From NCBI GenBank assembly GCA_946406115.1, contig OX291550.1, positions 19,382,722 to 19,446,721 of the forward strand: a stretch of 64,000 bases of DNA, written 5' to 3'. Every line of letters starts with the position of its first letter. The first letter of the stretch is position 1. The translations under genes and the position numbers were made by a program. The notes beneath the pieces were generated by a model. It worked only from the letters and a program-made list of their open reading frames with translations, did no database searches and was not told the origin of the DNA. Below, piece by piece: positions 44,800 to 57,700 of the stretch. Source of the DNA: Apoda limacodes. Its lineage: Eukaryota; Arthropoda; Insecta; Lepidoptera; Limacodidae.

Positions 44800-47689
44800 T
44801 CCCAGAATTTATTGTCAATCTATTCATGTTACATAAAATATTAGATAACTATAACTTGTGTGATTAGCCAAATATTTCAATAAGAAAATTCCACTTTAAG
44901 ATCAGTTGCCATAAAATAAAAAGGCTTAATTCAACACTTAAGGGCCCTCTTACACCCCACTGGCGCCGCCATTAGATATCCTCAATTTTCTCTTCGTAGT
45001 AATCGAATTTCTAAAATCCAAATGTCGCAAATATAAAGCTAGTCATAAGCTATTTTTAGAAGGTTTTATATAGTTTCTAAATAATATCCGTGAGTTGTAG
45101 TTAGCATTTTTGCTAAAAGTGGCCGTTTTTTCTTATTGATTTTATTATCTTTGGAAAGTAATATCAAACTTTGCCGAAGAGCATATTTCCTTAAAAAAGC
45201 ATCAGATATACAAAAAAAAAAAAAAAAACCAAAGAGAATCGCTGAGATTTGTATTGAGGTCAAAATCATAAACAAGAAGTTTCAGAAAGCATCAGTGCAA
45301 AGCAACTTTTTAAAATAGCATATAACTTTACTCAGAATTACATAGGTTTTTTTACTCAGAATTTCATAAAAGGTATCTAGTGGTTGAAGCGTTTGAGTAA
45401 CAAACAACCAAACATATTTACGTAATTAATGAATTGCGCCCTAAATTTGGTTATCGGCGTGGGATTTTTACGTCAACTTATGACTTATGACAACACTTAC
45501 GACTTTTTAAATATACAAGTGAAATAGTTCGTTTAAGCTTGGTTGTAGTTATTCCCGGGGTAACTTCTAAATTTTTCAGGATAAAAACTTCTATGTCCTG
45601 TGTCCTTTCCCGGGACTTTAACTATCTCCATACCAAATTTCATCTAAATCGGTCTATGTATGAGTAACTTTTAAAGTAAGAAACAGACAAAAAAACTTTC
45701 GCAATTATATATTTCCTTATAAGATATTATAAGGAATTACGCATATAGTTAACTTTAATCTTTTATTGTACTACATATGTAAAAACTCTTCACAGTTACT
45801 TTGTTTAGTTTAGTTTTTTTGCAGTACGGGGATCTTACTGTGGTTATTAGACGAAGCACGCCGATCATCGGGCGATCATATTGTTTGCAACAGAATCGAA
45901 ATATTGGGAGTTCAAATCATATCTAATATCTATATATCTAATCAAATCACAATTTCTAATACCTACATATATCGTTTAAAAGTTACAAATTAAAGCATTT
46001 AAGTCCAAAATAAATAGAAATACAGTGTTTTAAAAATTACAATAGATAAATTTATCACAATGAATAGGTATAAGATACAGATTTTTTTTGACACAAATTA
46101 CTAATTGATTTTATTCTAACATCTAGAGATATATGGACCATAAGATGATATTACTATGTATAGTTATTGCTTATTATAGTAATTAACATAGCTGTGAAGA
46201 ATAGGCGGATTGATTTATTATTAAACATAGGAGTTTTGTAGTGACCATAAAACGAAATTTACTATACATCATAAGTTATCTGGAAACTAGTTAACTATAA
46301 CTATAGTTGGTTTCTATTATGGCGTCGCATAAGCGTAACGATAGCATAATGTAATCGCTTAAACCTTGCACTATGGTCAAAGTTTTCTGTCGTTTAGAAA
46401 TACAAAATGCCTTCAATGTTAATCATATACCTCAGATATTTAGTTTTCTTGCAAATTTAAAAGAAGGTAAATCTCAATCCATTTTGTATTAAAAATTATG
46501 CAAAATACTATTTTACTCGTCTTAAATAACTAAGGCGAGCTGCAAAATTTTTAGTGCTTTAGTAGTAGCTTTATTCGGTGCACTGAAATCTAGGCTTCCC
46601 GTTGAGCTTAAAATATTAACCAGCTAAACTCAATGCGAGCTGATGCACTCTGGAAAAACCCATTTACTTTTCGGCCTTTTTGCATTTCAGTCTGTGGTCA
46701 TAAAAGATGTGCACACTCTTAGTGCACTGTGTTTAACAAAATAATATTGTTCAATGCTTCCTTATAAATAATTTTTAAAATGTTTTCAAACTTCGAGAGT
46801 TCCATAAAAAAAAATATTTATTATATTTATATATTTTCAGTTATCTCAAAAGTGGAAAATATACCACCATGACTCAAACTAATTCAGAACCACTATTTAC
46901 TTATACTGGATATTTTAACAAAGATAAAAGAAGGTTCTAACTAGCAACACCATTGATAATTGTATTTACCTATTTGTGCAAAGCGAATTTCAAAAATGTG
47001 CGTCTACAGAAATATAAGCAATAGTTAAAATGGCGGCGCTGGTGGACGTCAGAAACCCTCTGAGTTCCGGCAAAGTGTAACCAATAATTTGTTCGCATGA
47101 CACAACCTACATAATAATTTTGCCACTTTTTATAGATGCTGGAGAAATTTTATATTGACATGTGTCCAATAAATCTTAAATTAAGACAGTTAAAGCACCA
47201 TATACTGTACACTAGCGCCGCCACTTAATATTGTTTATTTCTTCTTAAAAAGCTTATTTTAAATAAGTGAAAAAATATTTTTTTGAAACGTTTTGTGTTG
47301 TTTGTAGATTATATCTGTGGGTTATAATTCGGGTTTCTGTTAAAAGTGGCCGCGTTTTGCCAATATCTGAATTTAAATTCACAAAATGAATGAAAACATG
47401 AGATTCATACCCATTGGGTTCGCTGGGATATTATAGTAGATTGCACAACAAATGTAAAAAACCGGCCAAGTTCCTGTCGGACTTCAGACATGTAGGGTTC
47501 CGGAGCAAATGTAGAATATAAGCCGTCCGAATGGCGAAATTATTCATAAACAGTAGGTGAGTGAATTCCTCACTGCCACGCATTTAACCGCAAAATCAGG
47601 GCCGTAGCTAAGGGGGGGTATTGTGGGGCAATGCCTTACCTTAGAAATACCACAACCTAGGTTATAATATTTATATATACATTTAACAA
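44800..47689. other. Unit B left third: AT-rich repeats, no gene
   Basis: Counterpart of 33958-37796 with the same repeat fragments. It lacks about 905 bases of A (join near 47389). 45445-45705 is the minus-strand Helitron-like fragment. No gene is seen. Confidence 0.45.
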
Positions 47690-48980
47690 GCACACAGTCC
47701 GCTGATGGTAAGCGGTCACCATGGCTTATTGACGCTTGCAACACCAGAAGTATCACTCGCACGTTGCCGACCCTTTAAGAATCCAATAACTTCTTTCTTG
47801 AAGAAAGTAGTCCTTAGAAAAAACCTGGGCAGGAAGCTCATTCCACAACCCAAGCGTTCGCGGGAGGAAGTTTCTTAAAAACCACACTGTACGTGATCAT
47901 TTAGATTCCAAGGTGTAAGGATGAATTCCCTGCCGATGTCGAGCGGTGTGATAGTATAAAGTAGCCGTGGGCATCATTTCGAACAATTCCTCAGAACACA
48001 TCCCATTGTACAAGCGGTAGAAGACACACAGGGAGGCCAAGTCTCTCCTCAGATCAATTCATTCGATACGGCATGTGATTTTGGGATCGTCGGCAATTCT
48101 CACAGCCCGTTGTTGAACCGAGTCAAAAGGTCCAACTGGTATCCGGGTTCACCTGCCCAGAGCTGGGAGCAGTACTCCATATGGGGACGAACTTGCGACT
48201 TGTAAAGCAGCAACCTCTGCCCCGACGTGAAGCACTGCCTCGCTCTGTTGAGTACACCTAGTTTTTTGGACGGCAGCTTCACCTTTTCTTGTAAATGATC
48301 TCGGAACTGAACGTCGTCGATCTCAATGCTCTTGGAGATGGAGAGGGGAGTGGTCTGGAATTGTGGGACTACAGTGAATGGGGTTTTCTTAGCGATGAAC
48401 GCGCAGACATGTGTCTTTGTAGGGTTGAACCGGATCAAGTTTACCCGTTCCCAGTCAGAGACCTTGGACAGTGTGGTTTCGATTTGAGACACACGTTCTC
48501 CGCGGTTTTTCTTTACAACGGAACGAGGGATGTTTGCACGACCCGTGTAATAAGCGTCTCCACTCTCCAGTACTGTCATCTGCATAGCAATGCATGTTGT
48601 TGATGTCCAACATGTCATTGATATGCACTAGAAACAGCGTAGGAGACAGCACAGAGCCTTGCGGGACACCAGCATTAATATCCATGCTATCAGAACAACA
48701 ACCGTCAACTAAAACGTTCGTATGCGTCTGCCGGACAAAGAGCTAGCCATCCATTTGCACAAACCCTCGCGCGCTCCGTAAGATGGCAGCTTCGATAGAA
48801 GACCCACGCTACATTTCGATGGTCTGGTGACCTTCTACCAGTCGAGCGACCGTGGCGAAAGCCATATTGACGATCACTGACCAGGTCGTGTCCTTCTAGG
48901 TATCTTAGAAGCTGTGTGTTGATCACACGCTCGATCACCTTGGAGAGGAGAGAGGTAATAGCGATAGGCCTGTTTTCCCG
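47690..48980 (-). pseudogene. LINE (jockey/CR1-like) RT C-terminus, unit B
   Basis: This copy is more complete than that in unit A. From 48980 downward it reads RPIAITSLLSKVIERVINTQ, LLRYLEGHDLVSDRQYGFRH and GRSTG (RT fingers). A frameshifted stretch follows, then MDINAGVPQGSVLSPTLFLV, HINDML and CYADDSTGE. 48618-48100 follows with VNLIRFNPTKTHVCAFIAKK, KLGVLNRARQCFTSGQRLLL and RPHMEYCSQLWAG. The C-terminal and 3' UTR match 37797-38250. Frameshifts between the blocks make it non-functional. The 5' end stops at about 48980 next to unrelated AT-rich sequence. Confidence 0.8.
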
Positions 48981-49792
48981 TCACATAAATTAATAAAAAA
49001 ATATTATTGTTTACAACTAGCGACATCTATTAAATTAATTCTGAATCAACCACGATTTTTTACAATCGAGGTAGTATATAAATCTTGCAGAAGCCCATAG
49101 ATTAAATGCATAATGGTTACATTATGGTGGCATTTAGAGTATGTATGGAACCATTTTGCTCTTATTTTCCCGCGCTCCTGCCTAATTACATACATATACA
49201 TACATAACATCACGCCTGTTTCACAGAGGGGTAGTCAGAGAACAAAGACTGCCACTTGCTACGATCCTGGCATACCTCTCTTGCCTCATCTATACGCATC
49301 AATGTTAATAACCTAATTACCTACTACCTTAATTACTCACGCTCACAAGCAGGTAAAATAACTAAACATAAAAAATTACTTACGCCATACATGAAACCAC
49401 CGCTGCCCTGCATTAGATTTAACCCTAGCTACAGTCCTGCGCAAATTACGTATGGCTTTGGGTCAACAACATTCTTGTACTGTGAAAATTTGAAGACTGT
49501 AGCTTTAACCGTTTGTCTGTTAAACCTGTGTGACAGACGACGGACGGACACGTGAGTGACAGTAGACAGCAATAGGGTTCCGTTAGGCAAAGGCAAATTT
49601 CATGCGAAGGAGAAGTTGAAAACCCGAGAGAAGTAAAGGAGTCTATAGTTGAATCACGTGCGCCACTGACTATTATAAAATAATTGTTTTTCTTGACTTA
49701 AATTCTTGGCATTCGACTTCAAAGCAAGGAAAACACGTACCTAGCTTATTATATGTCAGTATGTCTATTTTAAGTCTGTTTTATGTCTATTT
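48981..49792. other. Unassigned sequence, unit B
   Basis: 49060-49580 corresponds to 38885-39392 in unit A. From about 49583 to 49792 the two units differ completely (A: 39393-39790), so one of them has had this stretch replaced. No gene is seen. Confidence 0.45.
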
Positions 49793-49999
49793 GTCTGTCG
49801 GTCTGTTACCTCTTCCTGCTTGAACCGCTGGACCGATTTAGATGAAATTTGGCATGGACATAATTTGAGGCCCGGGAAAGGACAAAGGCTACTTTAAAAT
49901 GTCAAGAGTGAGTCTTTTCTTTCATAATTGAGGAGTTGCTGTTGAAATCCTACATCGATAACCGAATTTAGGGCGGGTAGAACCGCGGGCAAAAGCTAG
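49793..49999 (+). mobile_element. Helitron-like fragment, unit B
   Basis: TTTGTCTGTCGGTCTGTTAC to CGCGGGCAAAAGCTAG, matching 39793-40011. Its 5' end is lost at the A/B replacement boundary. Confidence 0.5.
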
Positions 50000-50441
50000 T
50001 TTACTAATAAACTAAACTTTCAATGTCACGTACCTATATCAAACACTGTAAAAGTAAAATTAATTTAATATTATTCGAACGACGGGCATTGTCAATATAA
50101 CTCCACGCAAACTAACAGCAATATTTCCTGACTCCAGCGAACAAAACTAATTCAAAGGTCTGCGGTAGCATTGCGAAACTAATTTACGATGCAAGCCGTA
50201 ACAACTTACCAACATAACAGTAACAGCTTCCGAACTTCGCAACGTACAAGTTCATTTCGTTACAATATTTATTCACAATTTCATTTTCTTGGTTGAATAA
50301 AAAACTATAGGTATATTATTATTCATTCAAATTAAATCAAAATCATATTTATCCAAATATTCTTTATTTCGTTTTCTGATTACATTAAACTATAAGTTAA
50401 GGTTGGAACCATCCTAGTAAGTATATAAAATACATATATAC

Positions 50442-50480
50442 CTGTGGCAGGAGGTCCCGCTCTTCCACAACTTCCTATCA
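50442..50480 (-). other. Possible 39-nt micro-exon, unit B
   Basis: Copy of 40614-40652 with both splice-like sites intact. The glycine-rich frame reads IGSCGRAGPPAT (Y to C and T to R relative to A). Confidence 0.15.
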
Positions 50481-50643
50481 CTGTACAAAAGTTTTTAACA
50501 GAGACAATATTTAATAATTAAATAATTATTATTAACTATAACATTGGTAAACAAAAGACGTGAAACAGTAGATTTAGACATAGGCATATGATATAAGATA
50601 ATTTTATTATTAAATACTTAAATTAAAATTACTTTATTTAAAA

Positions 50644-50675
<32 letters not shown>
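50644..50675 (+). repeat. (CT)n(CA)n microsatellite, unit B
   Basis: Same compound microsatellite as 40819-40849. Confidence 0.9.
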
Positions 50676-51110
50676 TTAACCCGCACGTTTGTTTACAGAC
50701 TAGAGATTTCAATTAGTAAAAACTTTTTATTTTTGTTCAGTTTATAATAAATGAATAAGCTGATTGCGCTTTCAATATTAAAGTAATAGTAAAGCTACAA
50801 AAAAATTTGTTCTTTTAAGGCTACGTTAAGGTATTGAAATATAATATCATAGGGGCGCACCGAAAGAAAGCTTCAAATGTTCTAAATTAACTGAAAAAAT
50901 ATTGCTTAATTTTTTTAACACATGAAACCATACAAAATATAGCAGGTTTTTTACAAGCCTCATTAGATCATCCAATTATGCTACCAAAAAAAAAATGTTT
51001 ACTAAATGATTGCGGTTTTATGTGTGCGTGCGTCAACGAGTGTTGTCGTGAAAAACCTTGAATTGTTTTTTTAAAGTCAATTATTTTAAGAGCGAATTTC
51101 TGAAAACGAG

Positions 51111-51117
51111 TATAAAA
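51111..51117 (+). promoter_or_regulatory. TATA box (TATAAAA), unit B
   Basis: Same position relative to the ORF as 41285-41291 in unit A. Confidence 0.4.
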
Positions 51118-51170
51118 GTCCCAGCTTGAAACTCAATAAACACGCAGCGCTTATAACTCAATCATACAAA

Positions 51171-51320
51171 ATGGATTACCAGCTCGAGAAGCCAGGACGT
51201 CGCTTCGTTGTTATTACAGCTTTATCTTCACAAGGTGCTCATTTTAGGCAGTCTGATGATAAAAAACAGCCAAGTATGAATTTTACAAAAATTACAAACT
51301 TCTTTGCTATTTGTGCTTAA
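51171..51320 (+). CDS. TATA-led 49-codon ORF, unit B
   Basis: Copy of 41345-41494. It has the same start, length and stop, differing by one conservative change (FFAICA for FFAVCA). The upstream leader differs by a few bases (ATCATACAAA for ATTACACAAA). Confidence 0.35.
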   Translation: MDYQLEKPGRRFVVITALSSQGAHFRQSDDKKQPSMNFTKITNFFAICA

Positions 51321-52190
51321 TAGGTACTAATTAAGGGGGGTTCTTTCTTGAATAACCCCTTACTATAGAGAAAACCTTGGCAGGAAGCTCATTGCACAAC
51401 CCAAGCGTTCGCGGGAGGAAATCTCTCTGAAACCATACTGTATGCGACCATTTCGGTTCTAAAGTGTGAGAACTGCTTCTGATACAGAGTTTCTAGAAGA
51501 AGTAAAGAATAGGGAAAGAATAATATGTAGGTATAACCGTTTTGCAAGTTCAATATGCGACAAGGATGGCCGTATTTTGGGCACATTGCATTTCAATTGC
51601 ATTGACTTAGAAGTTTGTTTTTTTTACAACTTTAAGTGACGGTAGATTTTAGTATTTGATATTAATTTTAACAAGACAGATTAACTACAAAAAAAAATCG
51701 GTTTTTTTTCTATATTTGTGATATTTGACCTTGATTCGTGTCTAATTTCATGATTCTACGACAACGGTACTTTCCGTAGCCGCATAGGTTTTGATTTATT
51801 TGTGAATGCTAAAATATGCGACGAAAACGGCCGTATTTAGGCCGTTTTTATATTGCGTTGACTTAGAGGCCTTGTTTCTTTTTACAGCTTTAAGGGACCG
51901 TAGACCTTAGTATTTGATATGAATTTCAACCTGATAGATTTACGCGTTTCTGAGAAAAAGAGTCTTGACAGACGGACAATAAGGTGATGAAGGGTTCTTT
52001 TTTCCTTTTAATGTGTGGAGCCCTAAAAATGTAAGTAACTTGTGTAAAACAGGTAATAAATATAAGTTTATGGACCATGGAACTAAATTAGCAAAAGTAA
52101 AAAATAGAGTTATAACACTCTGAAAACTAATACTTTCAAAATAAATAACAATATATTTTTTTTAGTTTTAGTAATTAATTTAGTTCGAAT

Positions 52191-52194
52191 ACGG
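52191..52194 (+). repeat. Target-site duplication ACGG, left
   Basis: ACGG directly precedes TGTAAGG of the left LTR; the partner is 61711-61714. Unit A has one ACGG at the same place (42458-42461). Confidence 0.95.
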
Positions 52195-53544
52195 TGTAAG
52201 GTCCTAAGGCCTTAATGAATTGATTGACGCTACTTTGTTTTAAATTACGGACGTAAAGACGCGGAGAGTTGTTTATCGATAACCAATTATTAAACCTACA
52301 CCTATATTGTATATAGTGCCTATGATTCCTAAACTAGATTATGGTAATTCCACTTACTGGTTTACAGTCGTGCGTAGACTCTCTCTATCTCTTTCTCTCC
52401 CTCTCGTTTCAGTTCAGCTATGTTGTGTATCTCCCTTGAAAACTCGTACTACCGGAAATTATCCACTCTTTTATCTCGTTTTATTCACCTGGAATTGTTA
52501 CAAATACAAGTGTATATATTTTGAACACAAAAGACGTTGTCTGCTGCAAAAGAAAAATCTCCCTTTTGGGAAAATAGATAGTCCTTTCCTTGTCTCCAAA
52601 GTCGTAATTTCTGTTCCACGAAGTTTAGACTTCAGAGATCAGAAATTAAGGCTTGCCCAATAAATGACCGAAGATGGTAAAAGGTCAATCACCCTCAATC
52701 CAGAAAGGCCTTTCCGAAAAGCTCTTTCCTTTTTTTACACAAGGACTATCTAGACCAAACTACGTTACAGTCTGAAATTGCGACACTTAGAAACAAACAA
52801 AAGTTCTCACAAAATTACAATAAGTGTCGAGTAGTTATTTACGTTAATTAAATTACGGGTTAGGATGGGCTCTCCGAGCCTGGAGTAAATAAGAGCTGTC
52901 AGGATAAAACGTTAGTACACAAATTAAAACAATTACAATTATGAGTCAGATGAAGATCTAAGATACTTAACTCAAAAGCTGACCACTGCCAACCGTTGCC
53001 AAAAATTGACTGCCCCAACCTTCCCATTTTCTATGCTCTCTTCCTCTTTTCGCGCCATATTTTTCACTGTAGACAACTATACCAGCATACTCTGTAACTC
53101 GTTTAAAGTTTAGTAACTTCGCCTTTATTGCTCTCGCAATAAAGCCGATGACCCCTCTTCATCCTTCCTCTTTGCTAGCTATCTCGACTCGTCACTCGGA
53201 TTGGCTCCGCCAGTGCACGGTCCGCTACTCACGCTTACGTATCTTCGCGCGTCTTGTTTTTCGCGCCAAGATTGCGTTCCCACGCAAACTTACCCGAGTC
53301 TGACACATGTGTTTCGCATTACTCCGAAAGCGTGGCCGGTTTTTAGAATCTTCTACAAAAAATAACTTTAAATGACTGCAACAATTGCTAATTGAAGCTA
53401 CAGGGGTCTTTTGGGTCGCCTATGTTTTATACCTGCTGCGTATGATGTTGGATTTTTAACCGACTTATTTTTAGAGACTTGAATAAAACATGATGTACGT
53501 AATAAGTATATAACTGAATTTTATTAGGTATCGGGGTCCTCACA
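52195..53544 (-). repeat. 3' LTR (1350 bp)
   Basis: In element sense it runs TGTGAGGACCCCGATACC ... GGACCTTACA. It differs from the other LTR by lacking 32 bases at about 53222 and by T for C at about 52407. CTTTATTGC-TCTC-GCAATAAAG (53123-53144) forms a 9-bp hairpin that places AATAAA on both strands. A frame of 118 codons on the + strand (52307-52663) is antisense to the element and is probably fortuitous. Confidence 0.95.
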
Positions 53545-53555
53545 TTCCCCTCCTC
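53545..53555 (-). other. Polypurine tract
   Basis: In element sense GAGGAGGGGAA stands directly before the 3' LTR (TGTGAGG). This is the expected place and composition for the plus-strand primer. Confidence 0.85.
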
Positions 53556-54716
53556 GCAGATCCGTAAAGTTGTGATAGTAACTTTATGGGCTCTGCGTAG
53601 ATCTAACCTACTACAACAAATGTAACTTTCTTATTTAGATGTGAGACGTTCGTACTTTGGTAGAATATTTCCTTATACAGTACGTGCCTGATTGTGAATT
53701 GCCGACGTTGCCTGTGTCGTTTTAATATTACTTGGTTAATGGCGAAATCCTACGTAGAGAACTTGAATAATTAGTATGACCTTAATATTGGTGTATAAAA
53801 TGAAAAACATTACGATCCATTTCACCTATGTACGCGCGGTCTATAACTTTAATGTAGGTATCAAAATACGACGGTTTTCCTAATTGTGTGTGGGTCACTT
53901 TTTTCCTAGACGTATTTTTCCCAGACCTTTTGTATTTTAGTTTCCAAACAATACATTCTGACTAAGTTTTGCACGAATCGTGATAGGTTTATTGAATTTA
54001 GATTTGATTGTATTTGTTATCATTTTGTTATCGGCTTCGATTTGTTTTTGTTTCCTCATTTCTTTAGTCATGAACTCGTTCGCTCGGGAATTCATCGCTG
54101 TCATAAAACACTGCCTGTATACATATATACACAAGCTTGCATAAAGTTCTATTTCTAGCTCAATTACAATTATACATAATACATCCCAAGCTACGCACCT
54201 CTTAAATCTAATCTTAGTCTAACATGCTATAAAAGCTTTTACGATGCCCTTACTGAACTACTTTATTATTTACTGTCAAGCGGGTTATATTTCACGAAGC
54301 GGCGGATTCCGTTGCAGTAGATTCAGACTTTATTGAAGTACAGGCTCAACTATTTCTCATTATTTTGTCTATGTGTGTGAAGAAATGTTATCCAGTCCCA
54401 AACAGTTACTAAAACCGTGCACTCAATGTACTTTTTTTTTTCCTCCTATGCACTCGTGCTCTTTAGTATTATAGCTTGGTACCTTCTAGCCATAATTATC
54501 TCAACCCCGTCCTGCCGTGATAGACAGGCCGGTAGCGGCTTCACGTAATTATGCTTGAGCGTACTTGTTATAATAACATGTATGTAATTTCCTAGTTCGC
54601 GGGGCCCCGTCTAAATACTTTCAAGATTGAGCTATTTGGCCGAACACATCTCTTCACATAGACAGACACCGCGCTATCTAACACTCATTTTAAAACAATG
54701 GTTTAATGGAATAACT
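53556..54716 (-). other. 3' untranslated region of the retrotransposon
   Basis: About 1.16 kb between the pol stop and the polypurine tract. The longest minus-strand frame (53937-54134, 65 codons, lysine-rich) has no signal peptide, membrane segment or envelope motif. I see no env gene. Confidence 0.6.
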
Positions 54717-57700
54717 TTAGTCCTCTTTGATAGTGCCATAATACCTAAATATGTGCCTTACGTTGTAATTTCCTCTTATTTTATTCGTTTTAGGGTCGAC
54801 AATAGTGTATACATTATTATTGTGTGCGGCGCCGATAACATACGGTCCCTCAAACAATAAGGAGAATTTACGCATTAACCCTTTTGCTTTGTTTGATTTT
54901 GGGAACATTTTAATTTTAACAAGGTCTCCTATTTGTAGGGTCAGTAAATTGTGACGTTTATTGTATGTTGTCTTTCTTTTTTCCGCTGATTTTACAATAT
55001 TATCACGAGCTCTTGATATAATCTGTTTTCGATCTAAGATCATAAAACTGTCTATTCCGTGTTTTTCTAGTATTTTGTCTTCCGGTAACACTAAGCTCTT
55101 TCCGTTGATTACTTCGTACGGAGAAAATCCTGTACTGGAATGCATCGTGTTATTGTAAGTATTTTCTACCTGTGATAGAATACTGACCCAACCTTTGTGA
55201 TTTTTATTACAATAGGACCTAAACAGTCGGTTTAATTCGCGATTAACTCTTTCTACTGAATTCGGTGACGGGTTAAAGACACTGGTATGTGATATTTCTA
55301 TACCTAGATTCCGAAGTCCTTCTTCCCACACTCGCGAAACAAACTGCGCCCCATTATCGGTGACTATCCTTTTTATTGGTAATTCAGAATGAAACTTTTT
55401 GGTCTGACTTAGTACCGCGCGTCCGGTAGCCTTGCGCAATGGAAACAATTTTATCAGTTTGCTAAACACATCTTGCATGACATAGACGTATTGCATGCCA
55501 AATTGTCCCTTCACCAATGGCCCTAAAATGTCTGCGAAAACTATCTCGCCTATTTCTTTTGGTATAACTGGTATGCATGGTCCCGTATAATTTTTAACCT
55601 GTTGTTTCGATTTTTGACATATGTCACATGCTTCTAACACCCTACCTATAACAGTTTTCATTTTGGGAAAGTAGTATCGTTTTCTCATACAGTCAAGCAC
55701 CTTTTTCCTTCCAAAATGACCTAACTTTTCATGTACGGAAATAATTAATTCCTTTTTTAAACTTTCAGGAATCACCAACCGTTTATTTTTACTATTAGCG
55801 CTCAAGAAAAATATTATATTGTTTTCCAATCTATAGATTCCACTGTTTGGGCTAACTACGTTTTCTACTAATGGATTTAAAGTTAATCCCCTTTTTATAA
55901 TACTGCACTCTAGATCTTCGTTCTGTAAGTCCTCTATTTTCTCTAATCGTTCTAATATGGTTTTCTGGTTCGACGCATGGAATAATAACAACTGTGGACA
56001 TGGAACTTTATTTTCTTGTTCCGTTCCCTCTAAATAGCGACTTAATATATCAGCCGTAGTATTCATCCGTCCGCTAACGTGTTCGATTTTATAATTAAAT
56101 TGGTTTAAAAAATGCACCCACCTGATCATTCGCGCATTTAAAAATTTCCACGTGTATATGAAACTTAAGCTTTTGTTGTCAGTGCGGATTATGACCTTAG
56201 CTCCTATTAAATAAGTTTCGAACTTTTTTAAACAATATATAATCGCGTAAAATTCTATTTCGCTTACAGACCACCTTTTTTCAGTTTCAGTCAGCGCTTT
56301 ACTGACGAACCCTAACACCATCGGTTCATTGTTGTCATCTAATTGATACACATACCCCGCTATCGCAATAAGGCTTCCGTCAGTCTGTACGTAAAAATCC
56401 TTACCGGTAATAGGGTGAGATAACATTATCGTATCTAAAAACAATTCCTTTACTCGTTCAAAACACTCGTTCTCTACATGGGTCCACTTAAACTGCACGT
56501 CCTTTTTTAACAATCTACACAATGGCTTTGTCTTCTCCCCGTAGCTATCGACAAACTTTCTAAAATAATTTGTGAGCCCTAAAAATGCTCGTAATTGTTT
56601 AACTGTCCTAGGGGCTGGGAATTCACGAATAGCCTTTGTTTTCTCCGGGTCCATTTTTACGCCTTCGGTATTTACGATGTGCCCTAACAACTTTACTTCG
56701 GTCTTAATAAACTCACATTTTTCTAAGTTACATGTCATGTTGGCCTCGCGTAATTTTGATAATACTATGTCTAAGTGTTCTAAATGATCAAAAATGTTTG
56801 TCCTCGTATATACCACTATATCGTCTACATATGACACACAATAGTCGCTAACTGACGGCCCTAGCACTATGTTCATAGCCCGACTAAAGGAACCTAAAGA
56901 GCTTTTCAGACCTTGTGGAAGAACAACATAAACATATGTCGTTCCCATAAAGGAGAAACCTGTATACTGAACCGAGTCATCACTTAAAGGCACCTGAAAA
57001 TATGAATTTTTCAGGTCAATCAAACTAATATATTTGACCCCCTGAAACGACTGAAGTATTTCCGATGTTAGTTGTGGCGTCTCCGTGTCCGCTTCAGTCC
57101 TGCGATTAAGCTCACGAGCGTCTAACAATAACCGAACCGATCCATCCTTTTTCATTGTATACGTAAGAGGACTACTAAATTGCGTCGCTTGCTTTCTAAT
57201 AATACCTAAACCTTCCAGTTCGTTCAATTTTTCAGCTATCTTTGCCCGATGTGAAATTGGTATAGGATATGTTCTTTTAACAAAAGGTGTGTTATCGGTC
57301 ATTTTTATTTTATGAACATATTTGTTAGTTCTACCTAATTTTGGTGAAAACGTTTCTTTGTTTTTTAATAGGATAGGTATTAAATATGACCTATATTCGT
57401 CCGATAAACCTACCGATTCTATATGCGTCTTAATATTTTGTTCTAAATTTGCCTCCTCACTGACCTTTGCCTGACTTAGAAAACAATTTAGTAACTCCAC
57501 ATCCAGGTTTCCCCCCTCCTGAAATGTAGTATCAACCTGTATTTTTATACCTAACTGTTCCATGTATAGTAATTTTTCCGGCCCACATATTAATCGCGCT
57601 TTCATTCTTTCTAGCCAATCATATCCCAGTATTAATGGTTTAGGTAATCTATTCATAACTAAGACTGGAGTATCAATTTCAACACCATTCACACTTAACG

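Noticed and set aside
53556..54716. Envelope gene after pol
   Set aside because: The longest sense frame is 65 codons, without signal peptide, membrane segment or cleavage motif.
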